A stretch of 64,000 nucleotides of DNA from Candidatus Micrarchaeum acidiphilum ARMAN-2 (GCA_009387755.1 GG697241.1:258921-322920), one strand, 5' to 3'. Positions 16,070 to 24,823 are shown, counted from the stretch's first letter. The notes: generated by a model not told the origin, from the letters alone. Made by a program: numbers and translations.

Positions 16070-16663
16070 TCAGAGCTTTCCTATGTCCTTTACAACGTCA
16101 ATGTCGAGAGCTTCCTTGCCCTTCCTCCAGTTTGCAGGAATTGCGCACATATGGCCTTCCTTTGCCGGGTGGTCCCTAAGGTACTTTAAGCCCAGGAACG
16201 CGTTAAGTACATGCTCCGCATCCTTGCCAAGGTTGTTGTTGAATGCAGAAATGTACTGCACGTTGCCCTCTGGGTCAAGTATAACCACAGACCTCCTTGC
16301 CTGTCCAGTGCTTTCATTAAGCAGGCCAAACTTCCTGGCAATGCTTTTGTTGAAGTCTTCTACCATCGGTATGGAGCTCTTCTGCACCCTTGGGCTTGTC
16401 TGCGCCCAACCCTTGTGCGAGAATATGCTGTCTGTGCTTATTGCGTAGACGTCCGCGTCGTTGCTCTTGAATTCATCATACAGCTTCATGAATTCCTCTA
16501 TGTCTGTCGCGCATACAAATGTAAAGTCGCCAGGATAAAAAGTCAAAACCGTCCATCTGCCCTTCTTAGGTATATCAACAGACTCTATCTTGTCTTCCTT
16601 TGGGAAATAAGCCTTTGCCTTTATCTCTTCTATCTTTTCTTCTACTGGTACTGCTGCTTCCAT
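16070..16663 (-). CDS. 2-Cys peroxiredoxin (AhpC/TSA family)
   Basis: 197 residues, typical AhpC/Prx1 length. The peroxidatic Cys is C51 in FYPGDFTFVCATDIEEF (usual FVCPTE, here Ala replaces Pro). The resolving Cys is in EGHMCAIPANWRKGKEAL near residue 173. It reduces hydrogen peroxide and organic peroxides with thioredoxin-like electron donors. It is divergent from an Lrp/AsnC regulator 70 bp away, a common arrangement for a stress gene and its regulator. The product should be a cytoplasmic decameric enzyme. Confidence 0.92.
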   Translation of the reverse strand: MEAAVPVEEKIEEIKAKAYFPKEDKIESVDIPKKGRWTVLTFYPGDFTFVCATDIEEFMKLYDEFKSNDADVYAISTDSIFSHKGWAQTSPRVQKSSIPMVEDFNKSIARKFGLLNESTGQARRSVVILDPEGNVQYISAFNNNLGKDAEHVLNAFLGLKYLRDHPAKEGHMCAIPANWRKGKEALDIDVVKDIGKL

Positions 16664-16733
16664 AATATCACCACTAACCTTTTGTACATTAAGATATTTA
16701 ATATTTGTATTTTAAACTATTTAAACTGATAAA

Positions 16734-17150
16734 ATGGCTAAAAATATTGACAAAATGCTTATATCGCAGCTGATTGAGGACTCTGATATCCATATTGCAG
16801 AGCTTGCAAAGGCTCTTGGCGTAAGCCGCGGGACTGTGAGAAACCGTCTGATGAGCCTAAAAAACAGCAAGGTTGTAATAGGATACAAGGCGCGCGCCAG
16901 GCTGAAGCAGATTGGAATGGACGAAGCTCTGGTGGGCATAGACATACTTCCAGAGAAATACCTTGACGTAATATCCAAGCTGCGCGATACCGAATCCGTG
17001 AAGGAGCTTTACAGGACCAGCGGAGACCACTCTGCCATTGCGCTAATGGTTGCTGATTCAGAATCAATAGAATCAGAGATATCGAAACTCAAAAGCATAG
17101 ACGGAGTGCGCAACGTTTATCCCTCTTTTGTGCAAGAAACGGTCAAATGA
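16734..17150 (+). CDS. Lrp/AsnC family transcriptional regulator
   Basis: 138 residues, the standard length. N-terminal winged HTH (~8-55: DKMLISQLIEDSDIHIAELA, ALGVSRGTVRNRLMSL) and C-terminal RAM domain (~65-135: EALVGIDILPEKYLDVISKL, VKELYRTSGDHSAIALMV). It acts as dimer or octamer sensing amino acids or related metabolites. It is divergent with peroxiredoxin, sharing an AT-rich 70-bp promoter region, so it may control that gene and itself. Its stop touches the stop of the convergent xthA-like gene. Confidence 0.88.
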   Translation: MAKNIDKMLISQLIEDSDIHIAELAKALGVSRGTVRNRLMSLKNSKVVIGYKARARLKQIGMDEALVGIDILPEKYLDVISKLRDTESVKELYRTSGDHSAIALMVADSESIESEISKLKSIDGVRNVYPSFVQETVK

Positions 17151-17900
17151 CTAATCCTTTAGAGTCACATATATCGGCGCGTGGTCCGAGCCTCTAATCT
17201 CGGAAAGTATTCCCGCATTGACTATCCTGCTGCGCATCTGCTTGCTCGCCACGAAATAGTCTATGCGCCATCCAATGTTCCTGTCCCTTGCATGGCTGAA
17301 ATAAGCCCACCACGTGTAATGCTCTGCACCTTTGTTGAAGATCCTGAAGGTGTCCAGCCTGCCTCCTCCAAGGAATTCCGTCATCCACTCTCTTTCCTCG
17401 TCAGTAAAACCTGCGTTTCCCCTGTTCTCCGCCGGCCTTGCTATGTCTATATCCTTATGTGCCACGTTGAAGTCCCCGCACACCAGCACCGGCTTCTTTG
17501 CCTCAAGCCTTCCTATATACTTTTCGAAATCCCTGTCGAACTTGATCTTGAATTCCAGCCTTGAAAGGTCTCTTCTCGAATTCGGAAAATACGCATTTAC
17601 AAAATAATAATCGTCAAACTCCAGACGCTGCACTCTGCCCTCGTCATCCTCGAATTCGGTGGAATACGAAATCGGCTTGATCTTTGTCATGACCATGGTG
17701 CCGCTGTACCCCTTCCTTGCAGCCGAGTTAACATACATCGCATATCCCAGGCTCTTCAGTCCTTTAGGTATGCTTTCCTCACCTGCCTTTATCTCTTGGA
17801 ATGCAATAATGTCCGGCTTCTCCGATTCCAGCAAGCCCACTACGCTCTTTTCAGCTGCCCTGATGCCATTGACATTCCAAGATATCAAGCTTATTGCCAT
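17151..17900 (-). CDS. xth: Exodeoxyribonuclease III / AP endonuclease
   Basis: About 249 residues of the ExoIII/APE1 EEP fold: ISWNVNGIRAAEKS at the N-terminus, IIAFQEIKAGEESIP (metal-binding Glu), YFVNAYFPNS, VLVCGDFNVAHKDIDIARP, and the C-terminal GWRIDYFVASKQM with SDHAPIYVTL (catalytic Asp-His). It incises DNA at abasic sites during base-excision repair. ATG 17900 is preferred to the upstream GTG 17909. The GNAT gene upstream ends at 17909, so they are co-transcribed and sit in a DNA repair cluster with EndoQ and Nth. Confidence 0.93.
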   Translation of the reverse strand: MAISLISWNVNGIRAAEKSVVGLLESEKPDIIAFQEIKAGEESIPKGLKSLGYAMYVNSAARKGYSGTMVMTKIKPISYSTEFEDDEGRVQRLEFDDYYFVNAYFPNSRRDLSRLEFKIKFDRDFEKYIGRLEAKKPVLVCGDFNVAHKDIDIARPAENRGNAGFTDEEREWMTEFLGGGRLDTFRIFNKGAEHYTWWAYFSHARDRNIGWRIDYFVASKQMRSRIVNAGILSEIRGSDHAPIYVTLKD

Positions 17901-17908
17901 GCCTTTCA

Positions 17909-18397
17909 CTACAGCTTCATCTCCATCTTTATTACTTCATAGCCGTCTTCATTGACGCGCCCGGTTTCTACAAATCCTGCCTTTGCGTACATCTTCAGGC
18001 TCCTGGCATTGTATTCGTAAATTCCGCTTACTTTTAGCACTTTCATGCCGCGCTCCCTGGCTCGCCGTATAAGGATGCCCAGCACGCGCGTTCCTATTCC
18101 CTTGCCCCAATACTCCTCGTTTCCTATGGCTATCGGAGTTTTGTCATTTGTTATGCTTGCGTCTCCCAGCGGCTTCCATGCGCCTAGTTCGGCAATTTCT
18201 ATTATGTAGCATTCGCCGATTTCTGAAAGGCTCTTTACCATCCTCTCAATGGTGTCCGGCCCGTACGGCGGCATAGCCTTTGGTCCCTCCGAATAAAAAA
18301 GCAGGTCCGGATTCGAGTACCATTCAAGGAAAAGCCCCATATCTTCCTTTAAATTTACCGGCCTGAGCCTTATGTTTCCGTCTTCCAGCACAGCCAT
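17909..18397 (-). CDS. GNAT family N-acetyltransferase
   Basis: 162 residues. Acetyl-CoA binding motif A is GNEEYWGKGIGTRVLGILIRRARERG (~91-116, the R/Q-x-x-G-x-G/A loop as GKGIGT), then NARSLKMYAKAGFVETG (~130-146), typical of RimJ/RimL-like enzymes that acetylate protein N-termini or small amines. The substrate cannot be inferred. It lies 4 nt after EndoQ and runs directly into xth. Position inside a repair operon may be incidental. Confidence 0.82.
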   Translation of the reverse strand: MAVLEDGNIRLRPVNLKEDMGLFLEWYSNPDLLFYSEGPKAMPPYGPDTIERMVKSLSEIGECYIIEIAELGAWKPLGDASITNDKTPIAIGNEEYWGKGIGTRVLGILIRRARERGMKVLKVSGIYEYNARSLKMYAKAGFVETGRVNEDGYEVIKMEMKL

Positions 18398-18401
18398 AAG
18401 A

Positions 18402-19673
18402 TTACCCTGAGAAGAAGTCCGACATGCTCTTCTGCTTTACTGCATACGGCTCCTTGCGCTCTGCCCTGCTCGTGAGCAAGTCAATTTCTCCATACACTCC
18501 CGCATAGCCTGGCTTTATGCTTATCCTTTCATTCCTCACGTTGTCTACGCACTCGGCTATATCTTCGCCTGCAACCTCTCTTATCTTGTCCACTGCAATG
18601 CCGGCCAATATGTCAAGTTCGTTGCCAAATGCATTTATTAGTGCCAAGTATTCCTTCTTTACAACTGGCGAATATCTGTCCTTTTTCAGAGCGTAAGCTA
18701 TGACCTCCAGGAGCGGCACAGCATGCGTGTACGGTATGGCGTTTTTGGGCTTGTAGCCAATTGGCCTGTCCGCAAGATCGTTTATCCTGTGCAGCACCCC
18801 AACAACCAGCCTTTTGCCGCATACCTTGCAGTTCGTCTCTGCGCTCTGCTCCGGATCCACCGAGTAGTGGCAGTCCCTGTGCCCGTCGTAATGGTATTTG
18901 CCCTCCTCGGGATAGTATTCTATAGTTTCGTTGAACTTCTTCACATCCTTTGCCTTTATTGCGTCTATCATACCTGCATAGGTTAGCTTCTCGAGGTCAA
19001 ATACGTTGGCTTCCCTGCCCATGTTCGGCAGGGAATGCATGTCGCTGTTAGATATGAGCGCGTACTTGTCCAATGCGCTTATCCTCCAGTTCATCTTCGG
19101 ATCAGAGCTAAGTCCGCTTTCGTACGCATGTATGTTTTTTTCTTGGTCGCCATAGGCCTCTTTTATGGAATCGAATCCTGAAAGAGCCCCCAATGCGCCG
19201 AAATACGGAGTCCATAGGTGCGCCGGAAACACAAAAGCGCCTTTGTCTGCCGATAGCACTTCCTCTACCAACTCAGCAGCAGACATCTGCAGCTGCGGTC
19301 TTCCGTCTCCGGAAAGGCTTCCATGTTTTGAAAGTATCTCAGCTGCACCAGAAGCGGCTTCGATGCTGGAAAACAGTATGCAGTTGTGGATCTTTTTTAT
19401 CGACTTGTCAGACCCTTCGAATATGGTGGATACCTCGGCACTCGGCACGAACCATACACTACTTTTTGCGTCTATTCTGTACATTCCGGAATCCACATCG
19501 AAACTGAGGTGCTTGAGCATTTCATTGCGCCAAGCTTCATGCAGTATGTCCCCGGTGCCCAAAACGTTTATCCCCTTCTCAACCGCGGTTATCTGCATAG
19601 AAAGCGGGTTTATTGCAGGGCTGCATGCCATTGCGAATCTTGAATGTACGTGCAAGTCTGCGACAATTTTCAT
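18402..19673 (-). CDS. Endonuclease Q (PHP-domain deaminated-base repair nuclease)
   Basis: 423 residues, matching EndoQ length. PHP domain metal ligands: DLHVHS (6-11), GTGDILHEAW (~39-48), PSAEVST (~77-83), FPAHLWTPYFG (~149-159) and SNSDMHSLPN (~208-217). A C-terminal zinc-ribbon-like segment has C268, C282 and C285 (CHY, CKVC) and the HRINDLADRP motif. EndoQ cleaves DNA 5' of hypoxanthine, uracil, xanthine or abasic sites and is found in some archaea and bacteria. It is grouped with xth, GNAT and nth in one leftward repair operon. Confidence 0.88.
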   Translation of the reverse strand: MKIVADLHVHSRFAMACSPAINPLSMQITAVEKGINVLGTGDILHEAWRNEMLKHLSFDVDSGMYRIDAKSSVWFVPSAEVSTIFEGSDKSIKKIHNCILFSSIEAASGAAEILSKHGSLSGDGRPQLQMSAAELVEEVLSADKGAFVFPAHLWTPYFGALGALSGFDSIKEAYGDQEKNIHAYESGLSSDPKMNWRISALDKYALISNSDMHSLPNMGREANVFDLEKLTYAGMIDAIKAKDVKKFNETIEYYPEEGKYHYDGHRDCHYSVDPEQSAETNCKVCGKRLVVGVLHRINDLADRPIGYKPKNAIPYTHAVPLLEVIAYALKKDRYSPVVKKEYLALINAFGNELDILAGIAVDKIREVAGEDIAECVDNVRNERISIKPGYAGVYGEIDLLTSRAERKEPYAVKQKSMSDFFSG

Positions 19674-19694
19674 AATACCATCGTTAAGTAATAA

Positions 19695-20351
19695 TCATGC
19701 GCTTTCGGTGACACCGTTCTTCGGGCAGTGCGCTTTTATAGGACAAGCGCTACATTTTGGTACTGCGCCGCACACCTCCTTGCCATGGGCCTTCAATACA
19801 TATGCGATGTTCTTCCAGTACTGTTTGCTTATCTTTGCCTCAAGGTCCTTTTCTATCGAATCTGCATTCTTTGCCTTGCTCAGCCCTATCCTGTAAGAAA
19901 GCTTTATGACCCAGGTGTCAACAGGTATGCCCTCGACTTTGCCATACGCGTTTATGAGTATGGTATTCGCGGTTTTTCTTCCAATGCCCGGTAGCTCGAC
20001 GAGGTCTTCCATCCTGTCCGGAACTTTGCCCCTGTATTTTTCGTCAATTTCCTTGCACGCGCCGATTATGTTTGCAACCTTGTTCTTTGCATAGAGCACG
20101 CCCCCGACATAGCCCATCAGCTCAGCGGGCTTGGCATCTGCATAGTCCTTTGCGGTCTTGTACTTTCCAAAGAGTCTGGGCGTAATTGCATTCACCTTAG
20201 TGTCCTTTGTCTGGGCTGACAGTATCGCGGCAACCAACAGCTCAATAGGGGTGCTGAAGTTCAAATAGTAATGAACGTCCTTGTAGTGCTCTTCGAGCAT
20301 TCCAACTACCGAATTGGCCTTTTTGGCATCCAATTCAACGAAAGCCGTCAA
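19695..20351 (-). CDS. nth: Endonuclease III-type DNA glycosylase (Nth, first copy)
   Basis: 218 residues, HhH-GPD family. It has hairpin-helix-hairpin LPGIGRKTANT with Lys126 and catalytic Asp145 in GIPVDTWV, plus a C-terminal [4Fe-4S] loop. The cysteine spacing is C-x5-C-x2-C-x5-C, one residue shorter in the first gap than the usual C-x6. It removes oxidised pyrimidines and nicks the strand. The start is a TTG at 20351 overlapping the idi stop (TTGA), so coupled translation; an internal Met18 is the alternative. A second Nth is encoded at 21556. Confidence 0.9.
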   Translation of the reverse strand: MTAFVELDAKKANSVVGMLEEHYKDVHYYLNFSTPIELLVAAILSAQTKDTKVNAITPRLFGKYKTAKDYADAKPAELMGYVGGVLYAKNKVANIIGACKEIDEKYRGKVPDRMEDLVELPGIGRKTANTILINAYGKVEGIPVDTWVIKLSYRIGLSKAKNADSIEKDLEAKISKQYWKNIAYVLKAHGKEVCGAVPKCSACPIKAHCPKNGVTESA

Positions 20352-21475
20352 ATCACCTTTTTGTCAAAGTAGTCCTTCCATATCGCCAGATCCCCTGTTA
20401 TAACGAACGGGCATTTCCCGAGCTGTTCTATGTTTTTGGCTCCCAGCAGGAACATGGTGCTTTTGAGTTCAAGCAGTATCCTTTCAATGAAATCCTTCAC
20501 GGCGTCTGCAGAGACCGTTGCAGGCCTGAGCACTGGCAGCGCCATAGCGGTCATTGACGCGCCCAGGGCGATCGACTTCGCAATATCCAGCCCGGTCCTA
20601 AGGCCTCCGGATGATACCACCGGCAGTTTTACGCTTCTCGTTGCCATATACAACGACGCAGCGGTAGGTATGCCCCAATCCCAGAAAAGATTGCCCAGGT
20701 CTGCCTTGTCATTCATCTTGAATGCCTTGGCCCTATACCATTCCACCGCCGCGTAGCTGGTACCTCCCATGCCAGCCACTTCTATCGCCTTGACGCCGGC
20801 CTTTTCAAGCTCCTTTGCCACCTTCGGAGATATACCGAAACCTACCTCCTTAGCTATGACAGGCCTGTCTATGCCTTCGACAATCTCTCTTATCCTGGAA
20901 AGCACATTCCTATACTTGGGCTCTCCTTCCGGCTGTACTATCTCCTGCGTGGGATTGAGGTGAACGTAAAGCGCGTCGGCCTTCAGCATCTCCACAAGCT
21001 TTCTTATGCTTTTCAGGTCCATGCCCTCGGACAGTTGCGCGCCTCCTATATTTGCGCCTATGAATATATGCGGCCCATTTTTTCTGGCTATGGTATACGT
21101 GTCTTCCAATATCTTATCGTACAGCGCCGCCCTCTGGCTCCCGACCGCCATCCCAAGGCCGAGCTCCTCTACGGCAGATGCTATGTTAGCATTTATCCTT
21201 TTAGCCATCTCTGCGCCGCCTGTCATGGCGCCAACCATAAACGGTGCAGAAAAGCGTTTTCCAAGAAAAGAAACAGAAGTGTCTATGTCGTCAAAATCTA
21301 TCTCCGGCATGGAGTCGTTCATCAGCTTGACGTCCGAAAACAGTGTCCTCACATTTCTTGCCTGCACCGGTTTGTCCAAGCATATCCTTATGTGTTCCTC
21401 CTTTCTTTTCATTATCAGGTTTATCCTTTTCAGCTTTTCAGGATCTTGTGCCCTTCCAGACTTAGCTTTTGCCAA
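20348..21475 (-). CDS. fni: Isopentenyl-diphosphate delta-isomerase, type 2
   Basis: 375 residues, FMN-dependent TIM barrel. Signatures: SFLGKRFSAPFMVGAMTGG (~68-86), GMAVGSQRAAL, YVHLNPTQEIVQPEGEP (~170-186), VIAKEVGFGIS, VAGMGGTSYAAVEWYRA and SSGGLRTGLDIAKSIALGA. It interconverts isopentenyl and dimethylallyl diphosphate, needed for archaeal isoprenoid lipids. The start is TTG 21475 with GGGGT upstream. It heads the leftward group idi-nth-EndoQ-GNAT-xth and is divergent from the second nth. Confidence 0.93.
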   Translation of the reverse strand: MAKAKSGRAQDPEKLKRINLIMKRKEEHIRICLDKPVQARNVRTLFSDVKLMNDSMPEIDFDDIDTSVSFLGKRFSAPFMVGAMTGGAEMAKRINANIASAVEELGLGMAVGSQRAALYDKILEDTYTIARKNGPHIFIGANIGGAQLSEGMDLKSIRKLVEMLKADALYVHLNPTQEIVQPEGEPKYRNVLSRIREIVEGIDRPVIAKEVGFGISPKVAKELEKAGVKAIEVAGMGGTSYAAVEWYRAKAFKMNDKADLGNLFWDWGIPTAASLYMATRSVKLPVVSSGGLRTGLDIAKSIALGASMTAMALPVLRPATVSADAVKDFIERILLELKSTMFLLGAKNIEQLGKCPFVITGDLAIWKDYFDKKVI

Positions 21476-21555
21476 AATTACCCCCTAACAATTAATAAGT
21501 ATCACCTAAAAACTATTTAAAGGCAACACATAAACACACGGCTCCTGATGGTAAA

Positions 21556-22221
21556 ATGCACGAACCAAAACCTGCAAAGCGCTTTGAAGCCGAAGTCCTT
21601 TCAAGGCTTAAGGCTAGGTACGGGGATTCGATGAAAAGCGCGCTCGAATACTCAAACCCATGGGAAATGCTTGTTGCAACCATGCTTTCTGCTCAGTCTA
21701 CAGACCGGCAGGTCAACAAGGTAACCAGGGAACTGTTCCGCCGCTATAACACACCAAACCAATTCGCAAGACTTAAGCCGCAGACACTGCAGCGTCACAT
21801 AAACTCCCTAGGCCTTTACCGAAACAAGTCCAAGAACATAATTGCGTCCGCGAAAATGATAATGCACCTGTACGGCGGAAACGTTCCTGACCGAATGGAC
21901 GAACTGGTAAAACTGCCGGGGGTGGGCAGGAAAACCGCCAATGTTGTGCTCTCAGAAGCCTTTTCCGCAAGCGAGGGCATCGCAATAGACACGCACTGCA
22001 TTACGGTCGCAAACCGTCTGGGGCTGGCAAATTCCAAGGACCCAGAAAAGATTGAAAGAAAGTTAATGGAAAAATTTCCAAAGAAGGAGTGGCGCAACGT
22101 TTCCAATCTGCTCATAGCGCTGGGCAGGGACACGTGCACTGCCAGAATAAAACACTGCGAAAGGTGCGTGCTCAATGACATATGCCCGTCCAGCAGCGTA
22201 AAAAAGGTGGTCAAACGATAG
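21556..22221 (+). CDS. nth: Endonuclease III-type DNA glycosylase (Nth, second copy)
   Basis: 221 residues with the full family set: SNPWEMLVATMLSAQSTD, LPGVGRKTANV with Lys126, catalytic Asp145 in GIAIDTHC, and a regular C-x6-C-x2-C-x5-C iron-sulfur loop at the C-terminus. It differs widely from the divergent nth 1.2 kb away, so the two are old paralogues likely with different lesion ranges. It ends inside the start of dph6 (40-nt overlap). Confidence 0.92.
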   Translation: MHEPKPAKRFEAEVLSRLKARYGDSMKSALEYSNPWEMLVATMLSAQSTDRQVNKVTRELFRRYNTPNQFARLKPQTLQRHINSLGLYRNKSKNIIASAKMIMHLYGGNVPDRMDELVKLPGVGRKTANVVLSEAFSASEGIAIDTHCITVANRLGLANSKDPEKIERKLMEKFPKKEWRNVSNLLIALGRDTCTARIKHCERCVLNDICPSSSVKKVVKR

Positions 22222-22910
22222 CATGCCTTTACAGTGGCGGAAAGGATTCAACGCTTGCGATACACAGGATGCACGAGCTAGGCAAGGACGTAGACCTTCT
22301 AATAACGTTGAAGCCAGAGAATCCGGACAGCTACATGTTCCATCGCCCGAACATAGAATTTACTACGATGCAAGCCAAGGCGCTAGGGATCCGCCAGGAG
22401 CTCGTGGCCACAAAAGGCGAAAAGGAGGCAGAGCTAGCAGACCTTGAAGAGGCCCTGCGCGCCAACGGCGTAAGCGGCGTAGTGACGGGCGCCCTGGCAA
22501 GCCGCTATCAGAAGGACAGGGTGGACAGAATATGCGAGAGGCTGAAAATAGAGCACTACGCGCCGCTCTGGGGCATAAATCCTTTGTCAGAGCTAAAGGA
22601 GATAAGCCAGAAATTCGAAGCCATAATAACAAAGGTGGCTGCCTATGGCATGGATTACAGTTTCCTAGGCGCAAGGATAGACGAAAGCACAATATCAAAG
22701 CTGGAGTCGCTCAACAGGAAATACGGGATAAACATATCATTCGAGGGCGGCGAAGCCGAATCGTTCGTTCTCAACGCTCCGCTCTTCAGAAGCAGGATAT
22801 CCATAGTAAGTGCCAGCAAGGAATGGCATAACGATTCAGGCACGTATCTCATAAAAGAGGCCAAACTCGTGCCCAAAAAAGGTATTAATAACATTGATGC
22901 ACAAATATAA
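22182..22910 (+). CDS. dph6: Diphthine--ammonia ligase (Dph6-like)
   Basis: 242 residues of the adenine-nucleotide alpha-hydrolase fold. PP-loop IACLYSGGKDST (~13-24), VSGVVTGALASRYQKDRVDRIC (~95-116), APLWGINP (~126-133) and the C-terminal NISFEGGEAESFVL (~188-201) are characteristic of the MJ0570/Dph6 family. It amidates diphthine on elongation factor 2. The only good upstream start is ATG 22182, giving an unusually long 40-nt overlap with nth. Confidence 0.88.
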   Translation: MPVQQRKKGGQTIACLYSGGKDSTLAIHRMHELGKDVDLLITLKPENPDSYMFHRPNIEFTTMQAKALGIRQELVATKGEKEAELADLEEALRANGVSGVVTGALASRYQKDRVDRICERLKIEHYAPLWGINPLSELKEISQKFEAIITKVAAYGMDYSFLGARIDESTISKLESLNRKYGINISFEGGEAESFVLNAPLFRSRISIVSASKEWHNDSGTYLIKEAKLVPKKGINNIDAQI

Positions 22911-22919
22911 TATGGTGGC

Positions 22920-24155
22920 ATGATGGAAGAAGGATTGCTTTCAAAGAGAAGCAAATACGTCTATAATATACTCCTCGAGGAGGAGGGCCTGGCATCAAAT
23001 CTCGCAGAAGCCGGGAAAAAGGTGGTAAAGCTCAACCGCGGCGACCCCGCAGTGTATTTCAAAACACCAAAATACATGATAGACGCCTATGTAAAGGCGC
23101 TTAGGTCCAACCAAACCTATTATTCAAGGGCAGAAGGCGCAAAAACGCTCATAAACGCTGTTATAAAAAGGTACAAGGAGTTTTACGGTTTGGCGCTTTC
23201 TGAGGACAGCATAATAACCACGGAAGGGGTATCTGAGGCGCTTTACTTTATAAACAGCAGCCTGATAAATACAGGCGACATGGCAGTCATATTCAGGCCT
23301 TACTACAACCAGTACATGACAACACTAGAACTTCATGGCGGAAGACCGATATTTGCAGACTACGACGAGAGAAACATGTGGGCTGTAGATCTTGATGCCC
23401 TGCGCAAAAGCCTAAAGTCCGCGAGGAGCAACGGCCAGATAAAAAGGGTAAAATACATGCTGGTCACGAACCCGAACAATCCTACCGGCACAGTACTTAG
23501 CAGGCGCATACTGTCAGGCCTTGCCGATATTGCGAATGAATACGGAATATTCCTGATAAGCGACGAAATATATGACGAGATAATATTCAACGGGGCTAAG
23601 TTCACTTCAATAAGCGAGGTTGCAAAAGGCATGCCATACGCGATACTGAACGGCGCATCGAAGAACTTCGACGCCACAGGTTTCCGCATCGGATTTATAA
23701 TAATTCCTGAGCACGATCGCCTGTCTTCAGAGCTGAAATCCAAAATGTCAGATTATGCCAGGATGCGCCTTTCGGTAAACACTCCGGCGCAGTATGCTGT
23801 CGCAGAAGGAATCTCAAACTCAAAGGAACATGCCAAGGCGATAAAGGAAATGGTCTCTGAGATAGAGAAGAGAATCAACTCATCAGTCCGCATCCTGCGC
23901 GAAAACGAGTACTTGGACGTGGTAAGGCCAAATGGAGCATTCTACATATTTCCGCATATAGATATCAAAAGCCTTAAATTCAGAAATGACAAGGGATTTG
24001 TTGAAGGTCTGCTCAAAGAGAAGCTGTTGCAGACTGCAAGGGGCTCGGGATTCGGATCCCCGGCGCATTTCAGGATAGTTTCGCTTGCAACCGAAAGCAT
24101 ATTAACTGATTCGATGAAAAAGATAAACGAATTCTGCATAAAACACGCAAGATAA
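22920..24155 (+). CDS. Class I/II aminotransferase (Asp/Ala type)
   Basis: 411 residues, PLP fold type I. LNRGDPAVYFKTP, YYSRAEGAKTLINAV, TEGVSEALYFINSSL, VTNPNNPTG (substrate/PLP-binding Asn), LISDEIYDEI (Asp-x-x-Tyr holding the cofactor) and NGASKNFDATGFRIGF with the Schiff-base Lys in SKNF. Closest in feel to archaeal alanine or aspartate aminotransferases, where F/Y substitutions around SK[NT] occur. It lies 9 nt after dph6. Start ATG 22920 or 22923. Confidence 0.88.
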   Translation: MMEEGLLSKRSKYVYNILLEEEGLASNLAEAGKKVVKLNRGDPAVYFKTPKYMIDAYVKALRSNQTYYSRAEGAKTLINAVIKRYKEFYGLALSEDSIITTEGVSEALYFINSSLINTGDMAVIFRPYYNQYMTTLELHGGRPIFADYDERNMWAVDLDALRKSLKSARSNGQIKRVKYMLVTNPNNPTGTVLSRRILSGLADIANEYGIFLISDEIYDEIIFNGAKFTSISEVAKGMPYAILNGASKNFDATGFRIGFIIIPEHDRLSSELKSKMSDYARMRLSVNTPAQYAVAEGISNSKEHAKAIKEMVSEIEKRINSSVRILRENEYLDVVRPNGAFYIFPHIDIKSLKFRNDKGFVEGLLKEKLLQTARGSGFGSPAHFRIVSLATESILTDSMKKINEFCIKHAR

Positions 24156-24161
24156 ATGCAA

Positions 24162-24236
24162 GGGCCCGTAGTCCAACGGTCAAGATGCCAGCCTTACACG
24201 CTAGAGATCGGAGTTCGACTCTCCGCGGGCCCACCA
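24162..24236 (+). tRNA. tRNA-Val (TAC)
   Basis: Acceptor GGGCCCG (24162-24168)/CGGGCCC (24226-24232), discriminator A and an encoded CCA (24234-24236). T-arm CGGAG-TTCGACT-CTCCG. The anticodon stem CCAGC/GCTAG has one C-A mismatch, with loop CTTACAC and anticodon TAC at 24195-24197. No intron. Confidence 0.92.
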
Positions 24237-24261
24237 TTATACGGAAGCCCAACTGCATTGC

Positions 24262-24276
24262 CAATATTTAAATATC
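24262..24276 (+). promoter_or_regulatory. TATA box for the deoxyribosyltransferase-like gene
   Basis: AATATTTAAATATC at about 24262-24275 predicts transcription at about 24295 and a leader of ~25 nt with GGGGAT before ATG 24320. It supports that ATG over the TTG at 24296. Confidence 0.5.
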
Positions 24277-24319
24277 TAAAAGTGAAATACCCCAATTGAG
24301 AACTTTATTTGGGGATCCT

Positions 24320-24742
24320 ATGGAAAAAAGCAAACGTCTTGCCATATACGTTGCCGGTCCGTATACGCCGCAAACAAACGATATACATGATGCTGCAAGG
24401 ATAGCAAACATAAACACTGAAAATGCCATACGCGCAGGCATCGAGGTATTGAAGAAAGGCCACTTTCCATACATACCGCACCTGTCGCACTATGTACACC
24501 TGCGCATGAAGGACGGCGAAGCCCTGCCAAAGGAGGCATGGTACTCGTTAGACATGACTTGGCTGGCAAAATGCGACGCGCTGCTTTACCTGGCGCCGTC
24601 TTTCGGTGCAGATGCGGAGCTGAAGTGGGCAAAGGAGCACGGCATGGAAATATTCCTCAGGACTGAAGATATACCTGATGTTTCAGAAACAGCCACAAAG
24701 GAAAAGGCGCATCACCCCCAGAAAGTCCAAATAAGACGATAA
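24320..24742 (+). CDS. Nucleoside 2-deoxyribosyltransferase-like (DUF4406-type) protein
   Basis: 140 residues. RLAIYVAGPYTPQTNDIHDAARIANI (N-terminal Rossmann-like strand with the AGPYT loop), then PYIPHLSHYVHL and DMTWLAKCDALLYLAPSFGADAELKWA, the layout of small nucleoside deoxyribosyltransferases and DUF4406 proteins where the Asp of the CDAL segment and a nearby Glu bind the sugar. Likely nucleotide salvage or a nucleotide hydrolase; not proven. The C-terminus is a polar tail. Confidence 0.7.
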   Translation: MEKSKRLAIYVAGPYTPQTNDIHDAARIANINTENAIRAGIEVLKKGHFPYIPHLSHYVHLRMKDGEALPKEAWYSLDMTWLAKCDALLYLAPSFGADAELKWAKEHGMEIFLRTEDIPDVSETATKEKAHHPQKVQIRR

Positions 24743-24779
24743 TCATACTCCTATTCTAGCGCCGCGTGCACAACTTTTT

Positions 24780-24799
24780 AAGAGCAGCTGCGCTCTTTT
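24780..24799 (+). terminator. Hairpin with T-run after the deoxyribosyltransferase-like gene
   Basis: AAGAGC (24780-24785) pairs with GCTCTT (24792-24797), loop AGCTGC, followed by more T. Plausible intrinsic-like terminator. Confidence 0.45.
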
Positions 24800-24823
24800 C
24801 ATTAAAAATTAAAAAGCAGAAAA

